A stretch of 64,000 nt of DNA from Enterobacter sp. SA187 (GTDB lineage Bacteria > Pseudomonadota > Gammaproteobacteria > Enterobacterales > Enterobacteriaceae), in NCBI RefSeq assembly GCF_001888805.2, contig NZ_CP019113.1:1-64000 (forward strand). Reading direction: 5' to 3'. Both the position numbers and the translations under genes were made by a program. This document shows positions 1 to 7,752 of this stretch, in pieces. Numbering within the stretch: position 1 is the stretch's first letter; the number at the start of each line of letters is the position of its first letter. Below the pieces are notes generated by a model. It was given only the letters and a program-made list of their open reading frames with translations, did not search any database and had not been told where the DNA came from.

Positions 1-205
1 CGCGCGCGTCAAGCTGGGTAATCACGCCTATGGCGTCCAGCTCATCAGCCATTCGCTTAAACCAGTACTTGCCCTGTTTATCGAAATGCTTCGGAGTTGG
101 GGGTACCCCTGCAGGAGGCTTAGGCTCGTTTTTATTGATCGCTCGTTTTGATGGGTTCCCCTTCACCAGAGCCAGGTGTGTCGGGGTTTTCGGTGGTCCG
201 GGCAT
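1..205 (-). CDS. Phage terminase small subunit, P27 family (partial)
   Basis: The reading frame is open from the ATG at 205 to the window edge, so only the first 68 or so residues are present. The N-terminus begins MPGPPKTPTHLALVKGNPSK, followed by a Pro-rich stretch and a helical KYWFKRMADELDAIGV segment. This is typical of P27-type small terminases, which recognise phage DNA for packaging with the large subunit. The rest of the gene and the structural operon should continue to the left. The HNH endonuclease just upstream in the same orientation is the usual neighbour of P27/HK97-type terminases, which supports the call. Confidence 0.82.
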   Translation of the reverse strand, partial: MPGPPKTPTHLALVKGNPSKRAINKNEPKPPAGVPPTPKHFDKQGKYWFKRMADELDAIGVITQLDAR

Positions 206-350
206 AATCGAAAACTCCTATTAATCGATGGTGGGGATCCCCATAAAAAAGTTTTCTAACCTGCGGCGGTGTGAAAAAAGGTTAGGCGGCGGTCCTTTGC
301 AGGCAGGAGCCTGAACTTTTAACCCCCCTCCCCCTGAATGATATTGACTC

Positions 351-701
351 TCACTTGAGGCGCTCGCGTGCCGTCTTTGCTCTGTGGCAGGACCAGCAAA
401 GGCTTTCAAGATTGCTGTCCTCATCGCTTCCCCTATGAGCCTTAGATTGAATGTGGTCAACTGTTGTAGCCGGACACGGCCTGCCATTACGCAGACAGTT
501 CTGGCACAGATGACGATCACGCTTAAGAATACGCTCCCGGATGTTTTCCCAATTGCTGCCGTAACCACGCTGGTGACGGCTCAATCCACGCTGATGCTGA
601 TGCCAGCCTTCATTTATGTGCGCATCACAGTAGCCAGAGCGGTCAGTAGTTGTTTTAGGGCAGCCACGTTTGCGACATGCTCGAGGAATTGCACTGGGCA
701 T
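351..701 (-). CDS. Phage HNH endonuclease
   Basis: This encodes about 116 residues from the ATG at 701, chosen because it starts MPSAIPRACRKRGCP like phage HNH proteins; a longer upstream frame lacks family resemblance. It has a Cys-rich N-terminus and a C-terminal HNH core with TTVDHIQSKAHRGSDEDSNLESLCWSCHRAKT (given here as the VDHI, N and CWSCHRAKT elements in order), including the zinc-binding CxxC/CxxCH pattern. In HK97-like phages this HNH protein works with the terminase in DNA packaging. It lies directly before the small terminase gene on the same strand, the standard late-operon position. Confidence 0.85.
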   Translation of the reverse strand: MPSAIPRACRKRGCPKTTTDRSGYCDAHINEGWHQHQRGLSRHQRGYGSNWENIRERILKRDRHLCQNCLRNGRPCPATTVDHIQSKAHRGSDEDSNLESLCWSCHRAKTARERLK

Positions 702-773
702 AGAATACTCACTTGAAATGTTATATAAAATTCTGAGCATCAAGCTCACAACCATCAAACACAAGGAATGACT

Positions 774-1226
774 ATGAATCGGATTGGTACCATTTCACAT
801 CTCTTAGCCACTATTGAAAGTGATCTTCGTAGCATTGACCGCTCTGTCGAATCGGTATTCAAAAACATCTCTGCCTATATTAAATCCGTATCTTATTTAA
901 ACGAACTAATTACACCTAATTTTGATGGAAGGCGGAAATATTTAGAATTCTCCGACTTTGGTTTTACCATAGACATCCAGACCAAATTGAAAATTTTCGA
1001 TCTTGAGCGAAACCCATCTTATTGCAACGAAATTGAATTTTATATCGACCTGAGTCGTTATGAAAAACAGACCGTACTTAAAATTTACATTACTGATGAT
1101 GGGTTTATAGTTCAGAACGTATACGAACCAAAATCTATTTGCCAAGCTGATAATGATTATAAAGGTAAAAGCATTCTTGAATTGTTACTGGTTAACTTAT
1201 CAGAGCAAAAAATCATCAGCCTTTAA
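774..1226 (+). CDS. Hypothetical AT-rich prophage protein
   Basis: About 150 residues, not recognised. The ATG at 774 is preferred over 768 because the AAGGA at 763-767 is then at a normal distance. There is no signal peptide or membrane segment. The sequence is helical at the N-terminus (ESDLRSIDRSVESVF) and beta-rich later, with acidic/aromatic segments. Base composition is much more AT-rich than its neighbours, and the gene faces away from the late operon, between the HNH gene and a secreted-protein gene. That is typical of a moron, expressed independently of the lytic programme. A hairpin at 1231-1256 ends the unit. Function unknown. Confidence 0.6.
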   Translation: MNRIGTISHLLATIESDLRSIDRSVESVFKNISAYIKSVSYLNELITPNFDGRRKYLEFSDFGFTIDIQTKLKIFDLERNPSYCNEIEFYIDLSRYEKQTVLKIYITDDGFIVQNVYEPKSICQADNDYKGKSILELLLVNLSEQKIISL

Positions 1227-1230
1227 AATA

Positions 1231-1256
1231 TATAGCCCATCTCTAGATGGGCTATA
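1231..1256. terminator. Palindromic hairpin between convergent genes
   Basis: TATAGCCCATCT and AGATGGGCTATA form a near-perfect stem just after the stop codon at 1226 and before the convergent stop at 1296. The T-tract is weak, so this may be an imperfect bidirectional terminator. Confidence 0.55.
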
Positions 1257-1295
1257 TTACTTCATAACAACGTAATGCATGACTGCTGTAATTTC

Positions 1296-2177
1296 TTACT
1301 TTGTTACATCGTTATCAATGGTTTTAATCGACGTTCCATCTTGCTGTTTGAGAATGTTGACCTGCACATTATCATTCGAGCGCGTGGCGAGAACGTTGAT
1401 GTCTTTTTCATCGTCACAGTTGAAGTCCCCTTGTAATGACAGTGCGATCGCTTTGAGCGAATTGTCAGTTGAGAACGGCACGTATGTGACTTTGCTGTCT
1501 TTGTAGATAATTTTAACGCCGATCTCCCCGGTAACATCATTCTGATAAAGGTTATAAACCTTACCGTTTCGAGAATCGGTATCAACCAGCACATCGTGAC
1601 CTAAGGCCTTAGCGCTGGTCACTACGACTGCGTCAATGTCCGAGCCACCAGAGCCTGCATACGTAGACAGACTTGTATCAACGATCTTCACATAACGAAA
1701 AGAATCGGCTGTACCACTGATCAAGTCGACGTCGTAACCAATCACAGACCCGCGAGTGAAGGAAGTGGAGGAGGCCGGCTGCGGGTTCACGTTACTGAAA
1801 GAGGCTGTAGCCTTGATCCAGTTCGTACCATCGTTAGATAGGTATGCATCCCAAGACTCATACTGACCGACTTCATAGATATAAAAATCCGCGTCTGGAG
1901 TGCCACTTTTCTTAATAGCATCCGGGCTGAAACCAAGAACGACATTTCCACCTGTTCCCAGTGAAAATGGTGCCTTGCCAGGGCTATAAAATGCCGGAGC
2001 ACCCAAAACCAGTTTCGGATCGTCTCGTCCAGCGGCCACATTTGGACCGGGTTGATAGCTAATTACCTCCGTGGCAAAACCTACAGCCGGAGCAGGAATC
2101 TCAGGGTAATTTTTATATGTTTCCGCAAATGAGGATGCAGACACAACACATAGCAAAGCAACTAAATATTTCTTCAT
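1296..2177 (-). CDS. Secreted prophage protein of unknown function
   Basis: 293 residues with a clear Sec signal peptide (MKKYLVALLCVVSASSFA, cleaved after SFA at about residue 18). The mature part is rich in Gly, Ser, Asp and Thr. It looks like a beta-sandwich: the central part (residues 90-190) has FYIYEVGQYESWDAYLSNDG and later GGSDIDAVVV, resembling extracellular beta-sandwich domains. The C-terminal 100 residues have DTDSRNGKVYNLY and CDDEKDINVLATRSND, which recall repeat or calcium-type loops. It lies between HNH and the lysis genes, opposite to the plus-strand moron, so a lysogenic-conversion role at the cell surface is possible. No family is recognised with confidence. Confidence 0.65.
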   Translation of the reverse strand: MKKYLVALLCVVSASSFAETYKNYPEIPAPAVGFATEVISYQPGPNVAAGRDDPKLVLGAPAFYSPGKAPFSLGTGGNVVLGFSPDAIKKSGTPDADFYIYEVGQYESWDAYLSNDGTNWIKATASFSNVNPQPASSTSFTRGSVIGYDVDLISGTADSFRYVKIVDTSLSTYAGSGGSDIDAVVVTSAKALGHDVLVDTDSRNGKVYNLYQNDVTGEIGVKIIYKDSKVTYVPFSTDNSLKAIALSLQGDFNCDDEKDINVLATRSNDNVQVNILKQQDGTSIKTIDNDVTK

Positions 2178-2194
2178 TTCAGCTCCATTAGATA

Positions 2195-2218
2195 ATAAAA
2201 AACCCCGCAGAGGCGAGG
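2195..2218 (-). terminator. Rho-independent terminator (minus strand)
   Basis: On the minus strand, CCTCGCCTCTGCGGGG forms a GC-rich stem followed by TTTTTTATT. It lies downstream of the zinc-ribbon gene and upstream of the secreted-protein gene, in tandem with the stem at 2299-2321. Confidence 0.6.
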
Positions 2219-2298
2219 CTAGGCTTTATCCCTTATAGGATATATTCACGGTTTACCTTCTGTAGTCATTACGATGGAACTATCCATGGTAACGGCAA

Positions 2299-2321
2299 TA
2301 AAAAAACCGCCCGGAGGCGGT
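2299..2321 (-). terminator. Rho-independent terminator (minus strand)
   Basis: On the minus strand, CCGCCTCCGGGCGG is followed by a run of seven T. It sits about 45 bp after the stop codon of the zinc-ribbon/glycine-zipper gene and would end its transcript, isolating the downstream moron from lysis transcription. Confidence 0.7.
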
Positions 2322-2363
2322 ATAAATTTTTATAATCTCGTTGGTGAAAAGCAGTTATTAGCT

Positions 2364-2705
2364 TCAGGAGGAAAACGAATGGCCACATGCTAAACAAACA
2401 TAATTATCCAGGAGATTTTTATCTACCATTTCTCCAGCCAATGAGCCCGTTTTAGCTCCAAGAGCACCTCCTCCAAGAGCCCCAAGAATCCCACCGGCGA
2501 TTCCACCAGCAGCTGCACCGACAAGATTGCCAACAACAGGCACAAATGAGCCTAGTGCCGCGCCGAATGCTGCGCCAGCAGACGCTCCCGAAGTCGCTCC
2601 AGCGTATCCGCCCACAGCACCAGCAGCAGTTCCTATACCTGTACCAACTTTTTTACCATAATTTTTTGTATCGACACGATCTGAACCACAATTAACGCAA
2701 CGCAT
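2364..2705 (-). CDS. Zinc-ribbon, glycine-zipper membrane protein (hypothetical)
   Basis: 113 residues. A CxxC pair at the N-terminus (MRCVNCGSD) and another at the C-terminus (VCLACGHSF) can form one zinc ribbon that closes the chain. Between them is a long Gly/Ala-rich stretch (residues 20-90) with GxxxG-type spacing, including GTAAGAVGGYAGATSGASAG, typical of glycine-zipper membrane segments. The combination suggests a small membrane-inserted protein with a cytoplasmic metal site. It follows the Rz/Rz1 genes, but the terminators beyond it suggest it closes the lysis segment. Function unknown; it could be a lysogenic-conversion protein. Confidence 0.6.
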   Translation of the reverse strand: MRCVNCGSDRVDTKNYGKKVGTGIGTAAGAVGGYAGATSGASAGAAFGAALGSFVPVVGNLVGAAAGGIAGGILGALGGGALGAKTGSLAGEMVDKNLLDNYVCLACGHSFSS

Positions 2706-2808
2706 AATGCCCCCTTTGCCAGATTCAAACTTTTAATATCGGCAGAATGAGAAATCTATTTATGCTGTAAGATCAAAAAATATGCTTTTGTGTAACTATT
2801 TTATGAAG

Positions 2809-3288
2809 TCAACTAAGGCATTGCTCACGCACATACGCCTGCAGGCCGGTTATCTGGTTGGTGATGGTTTCGATTCGTCGCCGAAGGGTGTAATAATTCC
2901 GTTCAGCGGAGTCTGTAAGTCTGGGGCCGGAGCCATCATCCACGCTGGAGGTGCTGGCCTCTCCGTTCGCGGGACATTTTGCGTTGAGCCGCAGCCGCTT
3001 ACGCCCAGCAGCAACATCAAGCTCAAGCTGATCGATAGTTTTCTGAGCATTTGCCAGTTCTCTTGTGTATTTGGCATCCAAAGCGGCCACTTCACGCTGG
3101 CGCGTCTGCATGTCGGTAATCGTTTCTTTCGCCAGGTTCAGCGCGCTGGTGGCCTTGTCACGCTGATCTTTGTAGGTAACAGCGTTATCGCGGTAGTGGT
3201 TAACGAAGAACGCCTGTGCACCTATCACTGCGGCAACCAGCAGGGGTAACCAGAGTTTTTTCCCCAGCGCTGTGAAGGTTTCGATCAT
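2809..3288 (-). CDS. Rz-type i-spanin
   Basis: 159 residues with one N-terminal transmembrane helix (residues 10-28, LWLPLLVAAVIGAQAFFV), then a long periplasmic helical domain with coiled-coil character (KDQRDKATSALNLAKETI and beyond). This is the inner-membrane subunit of the two-component spanin, which fuses inner and outer membranes at the last step of lysis. It overlaps the endolysin gene end by 4 bp and contains the Rz1 gene in another frame, the classical lambdoid arrangement. Confidence 0.88.
   Translation of the reverse strand: MIETFTALGKKLWLPLLVAAVIGAQAFFVNHYRDNAVTYKDQRDKATSALNLAKETITDMQTRQREVAALDAKYTRELANAQKTIDQLELDVAAGRKRLRLNAKCPANGEASTSSVDDGSGPRLTDSAERNYYTLRRRIETITNQITGLQAYVREQCLS
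2850..3050 (-). CDS. Rz1-type o-spanin lipoprotein, nested in Rz
   Basis: Entirely embedded in the Rz gene in another frame. Starting at the ATG at 3050 it has a short signal sequence and a lipobox (LMLLLGVSGC), then a Pro-rich mature part with TERPAPPAWMMAPAPD, as in lambda Rz1. The 66-residue length fits the family. It would be lipidated, sorted to the outer membrane and pair with the Rz periplasmic domain. The start at 3050 is chosen so that the signal peptide has a normal length; an upstream in-frame ATG at 3095 is less likely. Confidence 0.85.
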   Translation of the reverse strand: MLRKLSISLSLMLLLGVSGCGSTQNVPRTERPAPPAWMMAPAPDLQTPLNGIITPFGDESKPSPTR

Positions 3289-3764
3289 GATGTTGGCTCG
3301 CTGACTTTGCCACCAGCAGCTTTGAACCTGGCGATCAGATTATCAACCTTATGTTCAAACTGGCCGTAACCCGCCCCGGGAAGAGATGCCCAGATATTGC
3401 TGCAACGGTCGATGGCCTGCCGAATGTCACCCTTATCAATGAGCGGTAGTGCTCCACGCTCTTTTATTTGCTGCAGTGCCACTGCATCCTGGCTGGCAGG
3501 GGAGAAATCCTTCAGGCCGAGCTGTATGCGGTACACATCCCAGTAGCGGGACAGGAGCTGATAGCGACCGGCGGCCGTGGATTTTAGTTTCGGGTTAAGC
3601 GTAACCAGTTTGCGGGGGTGATCGGCATAGCTGGTAAACAGCGTACCACCCACAATCACGTCATAACCACGATTGCGGGTGGGCTGTCCAGGCTTGTCGG
3701 TGCCTTCTGACCAGGCCAGCATATCCAGAAATGCTTTGCGCTGCGTATTTAATGTCTGCATCAC
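3285..3764 (-). CDS. Endolysin, lambda R-type transglycosylase
   Basis: 159 residues, very close in sequence and length to lambda R (158 residues): RKAFLDMLAWSEGTD, GYDVIVGGTLFTSYADHPRK, STAAGRYQLLSRYWDVYR and ASLPGAGYGQFEHK are all present. The catalytic Glu lies in the WSEGTD motif. The enzyme cleaves the MurNAc-GlcNAc bond of peptidoglycan with formation of an anhydro product. There is no signal-anchor (SAR) segment, so release needs a large-hole holin, which fits the upstream membrane genes. It overlaps the holin gene by an ATGA start/stop junction. Confidence 0.95.
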   Translation of the reverse strand: MMQTLNTQRKAFLDMLAWSEGTDKPGQPTRNRGYDVIVGGTLFTSYADHPRKLVTLNPKLKSTAAGRYQLLSRYWDVYRIQLGLKDFSPASQDAVALQQIKERGALPLIDKGDIRQAIDRCSNIWASLPGAGYGQFEHKVDNLIARFKAAGGKVSEPTS

Positions 3765-4045
3765 TCTGGCCTCAGAACGTAGAACAGCCGCGCCACATTA
3801 CCCCGTGCCCTGAACACGGCGGCGCAGATGATTAAGTTGATAGTGACGGTTGCCCAGTGGGCGTGGAAATAGAAATCGAACAGGAAGCGGAACGGTACAG
3901 AGGCATACGCCAGGATGATCAGGTACGCCAGCCAAGACGCCCACCAGTTATGTTTGCCGCCCGGCTTACGGAACATCATCAGGCGCAGAACAATCGCGGT
4001 GCATGTCATTACGTTGGTCAGCACCAGAGGATCACTTATTACCAT
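3761..4045 (-). CDS. Phage holin, putative three-helix type
   Basis: 94 residues with hydrophobic segments at about 8-25, 35-52 and 60-78 and a basic C-terminus (FRARGNVARLFYVLRPE). It resembles the Phage_holin_3_7 family (putative 3TM holin). It would oligomerise in the inner membrane and time endolysin release. It overlaps the upstream membrane gene by 14 bp and the endolysin by 4 bp, as expected in a lysis cassette. Confidence 0.75.
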   Translation of the reverse strand: MVISDPLVLTNVMTCTAIVLRLMMFRKPGGKHNWWASWLAYLIILAYASVPFRFLFDFYFHAHWATVTINLIICAAVFRARGNVARLFYVLRPE

Positions 4046-4412
4046 TGGTTCCTCCTCTCCACCTCTGCAGAAGCGTCAGCGGATCCTGCTCACTGAAAAA
4101 CGTGAGTGTCTTGATAGCAACGGCGGACAGGAGCACCGCGCCCAGTGCATCAAGCGGCTTGTCGTTGTAACTGGTCATGCTGGCGAGCCAGGAGCCCACT
4201 AACCCCGAACCATATACTCCTGCAAAATAGGAAACGATGAAGTATGCAGATCGGCGAATAATAGTTAGATCTGCTGCGGTGGCCACGTAGAAAACGGCAC
4301 CGGCGAACGCGCCAAACACGACACCATAATCAGTGCCGGTCAGCATCCCGTAAAGGCTGGCACCAGTTAACGCACTCGCAGCTGCAACAGACCCGGATAC
4401 AGGTTCGGACAT
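4032..4412 (-). CDS. Second holin-like membrane protein (holin or antiholin)
   Basis: 126 residues with several hydrophobic segments (about 10-25, 30-48, 57-75, 88-105), Ala/Gly-rich, with a charged C-terminal tail (LTLLQRWRGGTNGNK). It is the first gene of the lysis cassette, upstream of the 3TM holin. Pairs of this kind occur in many enterobacterial lambdoid prophages, and one partner may act as antiholin. Which of the two makes the hole cannot be told from sequence. It is probably driven by the Q-dependent late promoter beyond the terminator at 4455-4482. Confidence 0.65.
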   Translation of the reverse strand: MSEPVSGSVAAASALTGASLYGMLTGTDYGVVFGAFAGAVFYVATAADLTIIRRSAYFIVSYFAGVYGSGLVGSWLASMTSYNDKPLDALGAVLLSAVAIKTLTFFSEQDPLTLLQRWRGGTNGNK

Positions 4413-4454
4413 TTAGACCCTCGTCACTGATGTGGATCCTCTCAGATGAGGGGA

Positions 4455-4482
4455 AATAAAAAAGGCCCACCGAAGTGAGCCT
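4455..4482 (-). terminator. Candidate late terminator (tR'-like)
   Basis: On the minus strand AGGCTCAC-TTCG-GTGGGCCT forms a stem capped by a stable tetraloop, followed by TTTTTTATTT. It lies between the Q gene and the lysis genes and reads in the direction of late transcription. By position it corresponds to the lambda tR' terminator that Q overrides. The promoter itself should lie within 4483-4748, but I cannot assign it with confidence. Confidence 0.65.
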
Positions 4483-4748
4483 GACACTACTGCCTTAATT
4501 ACTGGCATGCTGATATTAGAAGCGAACCGCACATCATGCTTATGCTGATAAGTTTATGATTTTAATAGACATATCAATTATAAAGCCACGTGAAAGCGAG
4601 GTTTTACTGAGTAAGTAACGTGACTAAGTAAGCATTCTTAACATACTAATCCAATTTTTGCGGACCGCATTAGTGTTTTTTTTAGCAATCTATCGTAACG
4701 TAGCAAACAACTTTTATGACTTCATGATTAAATGAGACTAAGCAGAAG

Positions 4749-5615
4749 ATGGACACTGAGAAGCATTGTTTCGTTGTAACACCTATTGGAAATTCTGATT
4801 CACAAACTCGAAGAAAAGCACAGGGTATTCTTGATACTGTTATTAGGCCTGTGTTAATCGAAAAAGGGTATAAGGTGCATGTTGCGCATGAAATATCTTC
4901 CCTAGGGTCTATCACTAAACAGGTGATAGAGCATTTACTAAAAGATGACTTAGTTATTACAAATTTAACTGAGTTAAATCCAAACGTAATGTATGAATTA
5001 GCTGTTAGACATGCCGTACGTAAACCTGTAGTAACAATTGCTGAAGAAGGTACAGTTCTACCATTCGACATTTCCGATGAAAGAGCAATATTTTATCGCA
5101 ACGACATGGCAGGGGCTTTTGAGCTAGTTCCAAGATTGAAGGTAGCAATTGAAGAGGCAACAAAAGAATTAGTTAGTGATAACCCTATATATAGGGTTGC
5201 TAATTCCATTCTTATCAATGAGTCAACAGAAATCCCATCTATCGAAAAGGTTTTAATGCATAGACTGGATAGCCTTGAGTCTCTTATATCTGATTTAGCA
5301 AAGAGAAATATCGCTGAGAGTTCAGTTAGTCTATCTAAGAATTTTTATAAAAAATCAAAACTTCTTAAACCACAAGGGATAGTATTTACTGTTAGAAAAG
5401 ACGATGCAAACGTTAAAGAATTTATTTATGCTTTGGAGTTAATGGATGATGTTGCGTCAGTAGTAGATGTTAATAAATCGAGAAACAAAGATTCAGACAT
5501 TGATGAGTATTTAATTAATCCATATATGAACTCTATCAATGCACAAGAAGTAAGTGATCTGGCAATGCAATACAAAGTCAACTTATTAAAGATTTACCCT
5601 ACAACATTTTCTTAA
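4749..5615 (+). CDS. NDT/TIR-like nucleotide-binding protein, possible phage-defence moron
   Basis: 288 residues. The N-terminal 120 residues have HCFVVTPIG, a conserved ARG/helix segment, GYKVHVAHEIS..GSITKQVIEHLLKDDLVITNLT and NPNVMYELAVRHA..KPVVTI. This is the hallmark of the nucleoside-deoxyribosyltransferase/TIR-related Rossmann fold, with the conserved Glu in NPNVMYELAVRHA. Such domains are common NAD-processing or nucleotide-sensing effectors in anti-phage systems. The C-terminal half (residues 150-288) is helical and not recognised. The gene is strongly AT-rich, opposite to the late operon, and inserted between Q and the lysis genes, with its own strong terminator (5622-5664). That is where morons such as stx sit in other phages. 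Activity is inferred only. Confidence 0.65.
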   Translation: MDTEKHCFVVTPIGNSDSQTRRKAQGILDTVIRPVLIEKGYKVHVAHEISSLGSITKQVIEHLLKDDLVITNLTELNPNVMYELAVRHAVRKPVVTIAEEGTVLPFDISDERAIFYRNDMAGAFELVPRLKVAIEEATKELVSDNPIYRVANSILINESTEIPSIEKVLMHRLDSLESLISDLAKRNIAESSVSLSKNFYKKSKLLKPQGIVFTVRKDDANVKEFIYALELMDDVASVVDVNKSRNKDSDIDEYLINPYMNSINAQEVSDLAMQYKVNLLKIYPTTFS

Positions 5616-5621
5616 TATACC

Positions 5622-5664
5622 AACTAGTAAGGCGATACAAATTATCGCCTTACTAGTTAAAAAA
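5622..5664. terminator. Strong bidirectional terminator
   Basis: A perfect 16-bp stem (5622-5637 with 5643-5658) with a 5-nt loop is followed by six A/T on the right and preceded by T-rich sequence on the left. It ends the plus-strand NDT-like gene, and it also lies 2 bp from the end of the convergent Q gene. Confidence 0.85.
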
Positions 5665-5666
5665 TA

Positions 5667-6047
5667 TTATTTATTAAGATGAATGTCCATATCAAGCTGT
5701 ACCTCAAGAAATGATAAACACCCCTCAACAAATCCCTCAGCCATTTGTATCTCGACTCTAATTAACTTTTCATCCTTTTTGAGTGCCTTTGCAATCTTAC
5801 GCTTGGACATGCCGTAAAGGTAATGTGCAACTAAAAGCGAATGCTCGTTTGGCTTCCTCTTTTTTAGGCGCGTAAGACATCCCTCTATAATTAAAGCATC
5901 GTCATCAGTACATGAAAGCCTCGACTTGCCTGTTTGGGGTAAAAGCCCCTTAAAGCCAGCAGCGATGGGAGAATAATCTACGCCTGCGCTATCGTTGGCG
6001 GCCCACCCGCCCCATAATTCCAGTACCTTCTGAATATCACGCATCAT
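5667..6047 (-). CDS. Antitermination protein Q (phage_antitermQ family)
   Basis: 126 residues starting MMRDIQKVLELWGGWAAND, the typical opening of the phage 82-type Q family. A central region (residues 50-95) has LLVAHYLYGMSKRKIAKALKKDE, a helix-turn-helix-like segment. Q binds near the late promoter, loads on RNA polymerase and lets it pass the late terminator into the lysis and structural genes. The gene is the last of the early minus-strand operon, right before the lysis region, as in lambda. Confidence 0.88.
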   Translation of the reverse strand: MMRDIQKVLELWGGWAANDSAGVDYSPIAAGFKGLLPQTGKSRLSCTDDDALIIEGCLTRLKKRKPNEHSLLVAHYLYGMSKRKIAKALKKDEKLIRVEIQMAEGFVEGCLSFLEVQLDMDIHLNK

Positions 6048-6061
6048 TTTTCTCCACTAAA

Positions 6062-7051
6062 TTACGCCAGTACGCCGATCGCCAGCGCGCGGTCTAATGT
6101 CTTCAGCAGCAGCTCGGGCTGCGTGCAATATTTTTTCTCAAACGCCTTCATGTCAGTGTGCAACTCGTCGTGATGCGCTCTGCACAGCGGTATCACGAAC
6201 AGGTCATGCGCTTTGGTTCCCATGCCGCCCTGACCGTAGCCAATGACGTGATGGGGATCGTCAGCAGGGCTGCTACAGCAGGCGCAAGGCTGCGCCTTTA
6301 CCCACCTGGTGTATTTCTCGTTCTCCCAGCGCTTACGCTTAGGGCGTCGCATAAAGGATTCCGGCGATTCCGGATCGATGCGCAACGCCAGCACCTGCTT
6401 CGCCTTTTCCTCAATGCTGCTGGTGGCCGCCGGTGCCGGTACCAGCTCGCTTTCGCGATACACCGACGAAATGGTTGCCACCGGCAGGCGCAATGCATGA
6501 CGCGCCAGATCTTCGGAAATGACGTCAGCCAGGTCGTTACGCACCAGCCACCAGCACAGTTCCGGGATCGTCAGCTGGTGGGTATCATCAAAGCCCAGGG
6601 CCATTCGCACGAACTCAATGATCCACTGCGCCAGGTTCGCCCGGGCAATGCCCGCAAGGCGCTCGGTAGACTGGCCGCGCAGTGTGTTATCGCAGTGCCA
6701 GCAGACGCGGATCACGCCAGGTGCATGATGAAATGCCGTCACGTTTTCCATGTGATAAGTGCCGTGCGGATACTGACATTCACCGCCGCGCATCAGCCAG
6801 TTTTCCAGGCCTAACATGCCTCCGGCGCGCGCGATCACCTTCTCGTTTTCAAACACGGGTACCAGCATCGAATCTTCTGCCAGCGGCTGCGCGGCGGGCG
6901 GGATTTGCCCGGACGGTAACCCGGCCAGACGTTCCGGTTCGTTCTCCAGCAACATGCGCCCGCGGCTGAAGTGCGCCAGCAACTCTGCTCCGGGACGGAA
7001 CATCACCACACCCAGCTCCCGGACAACGACCGGTTTGAGCAGTGCCCTCAT
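6062..7051 (-). CDS. DUF968 phage protein with HNH-like zinc motif
   Basis: 329 residues from the ATG at 7051, whose ATGA overlaps the stop of the upstream KilAC gene. It has the DUF968 layout: an N-terminal domain (MRALLKPVVVRELGVVMFRP, then CWHCDNTLRGQ) and a C-terminal HNH-like module (residues 255-320) with CACCSSPADDPHHVIG, a GMGTKAHD loop and PLCRAHHDELH. The latter has a Cys pair, His-His and a final C-H-H set typical of metal-dependent nucleases. The role in the lytic cycle is not known; DUF968 genes usually sit near rusA and Q in lambdoid phages, as here. Confidence 0.8.
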   Translation of the reverse strand: MRALLKPVVVRELGVVMFRPGAELLAHFSRGRMLLENEPERLAGLPSGQIPPAAQPLAEDSMLVPVFENEKVIARAGGMLGLENWLMRGGECQYPHGTYHMENVTAFHHAPGVIRVCWHCDNTLRGQSTERLAGIARANLAQWIIEFVRMALGFDDTHQLTIPELCWWLVRNDLADVISEDLARHALRLPVATISSVYRESELVPAPAATSSIEEKAKQVLALRIDPESPESFMRRPKRKRWENEKYTRWVKAQPCACCSSPADDPHHVIGYGQGGMGTKAHDLFVIPLCRAHHDELHTDMKAFEKKYCTQPELLLKTLDRALAIGVLA

Positions 7052-7740
7052 GCAGCTTTTCCTTTCGCCAGATGTTCCGCCCAAAGCCCGCCGATCCACT
7101 TGATGCCTTTTGCCGTAAAGCGCGCTTGGCTGAATGCGTGATTGGTGGTTGCTGAAGTGCCGGTTTTAACTTCGAACCGACCGAGATCGATATGCTGATG
7201 ATGAGGTGTCAGCGCGCCCGCCAGCCGGTACATGATGTTGTTATCGATGAGGAACAGGCGGAACTCTGGCTCTTTGGCACCGAGCAATTTCGCCACCTGA
7301 CGGAACGACATGGATCCGCTGGCAGTACAGTAGCGATCTACAAACTCCACCTTCGGCGCCGCGGCGGCCAGCTCTGCCGTCAGCTTGTGCTTTTGCTCAG
7401 CCAGATCCGCGGCGAGCCGAAGCGCATCAGGTAGCGACTGAGGGACGTTAATTTGCTGTGCATGCTCCAGCGCCTGCCAGCGATCAACCAGCCTGGCGGT
7501 GAATTCAGGGCAGAGCTGCGCCACGATGATGTAGCTGTCGCGCTTGCTCACTTCGTAATACTGATACTGCTGGCCGTTCTGCGGATGGGTGTACTGCATT
7601 GCCGTATACCCCTCAATAACGCTTTTTGCCATCAGACGTTCAATCGTGACGCGTACATTGCTGTGACGTGAATCGACCAGATCGGCAATTTCACGGCTGG
7701 ACATCGTCAGCGCGCTGGTTACGTTGATTAACTCGTTCAT
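7048..7740 (-). CDS. Phage antirepressor with Rha-like N-terminus and KilAC domain
   Basis: 230 residues from the ATG at 7740. The N-terminal domain (residues 1-95) is Rha-like: LTMSSREIADLVDSRHSNVR, then YYEVSKRDSYIIVAQL and TARLVDRWQALE. The C-terminal domain (about 125-225) is KilAC/ANT: SMSFRQVAKLLGAKEPEFRL, NNIMYRLAG and ARFTAKGIKWI. Such proteins act as antirepressors or regulators in the lysis-lysogeny decision. It lies between rusA and the DUF968 gene in the early operon, with tight spacing. Confidence 0.88.
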   Translation of the reverse strand: MNELINVTSALTMSSREIADLVDSRHSNVRVTIERLMAKSVIEGYTAMQYTHPQNGQQYQYYEVSKRDSYIIVAQLCPEFTARLVDRWQALEHAQQINVPQSLPDALRLAADLAEQKHKLTAELAAAAPKVEFVDRYCTASGSMSFRQVAKLLGAKEPEFRLFLIDNNIMYRLAGALTPHHQHIDLGRFEVKTGTSATTNHAFSQARFTAKGIKWIGGLWAEHLAKGKAA

Positions 7741-7752
7741 GCTCTTCTCCAC

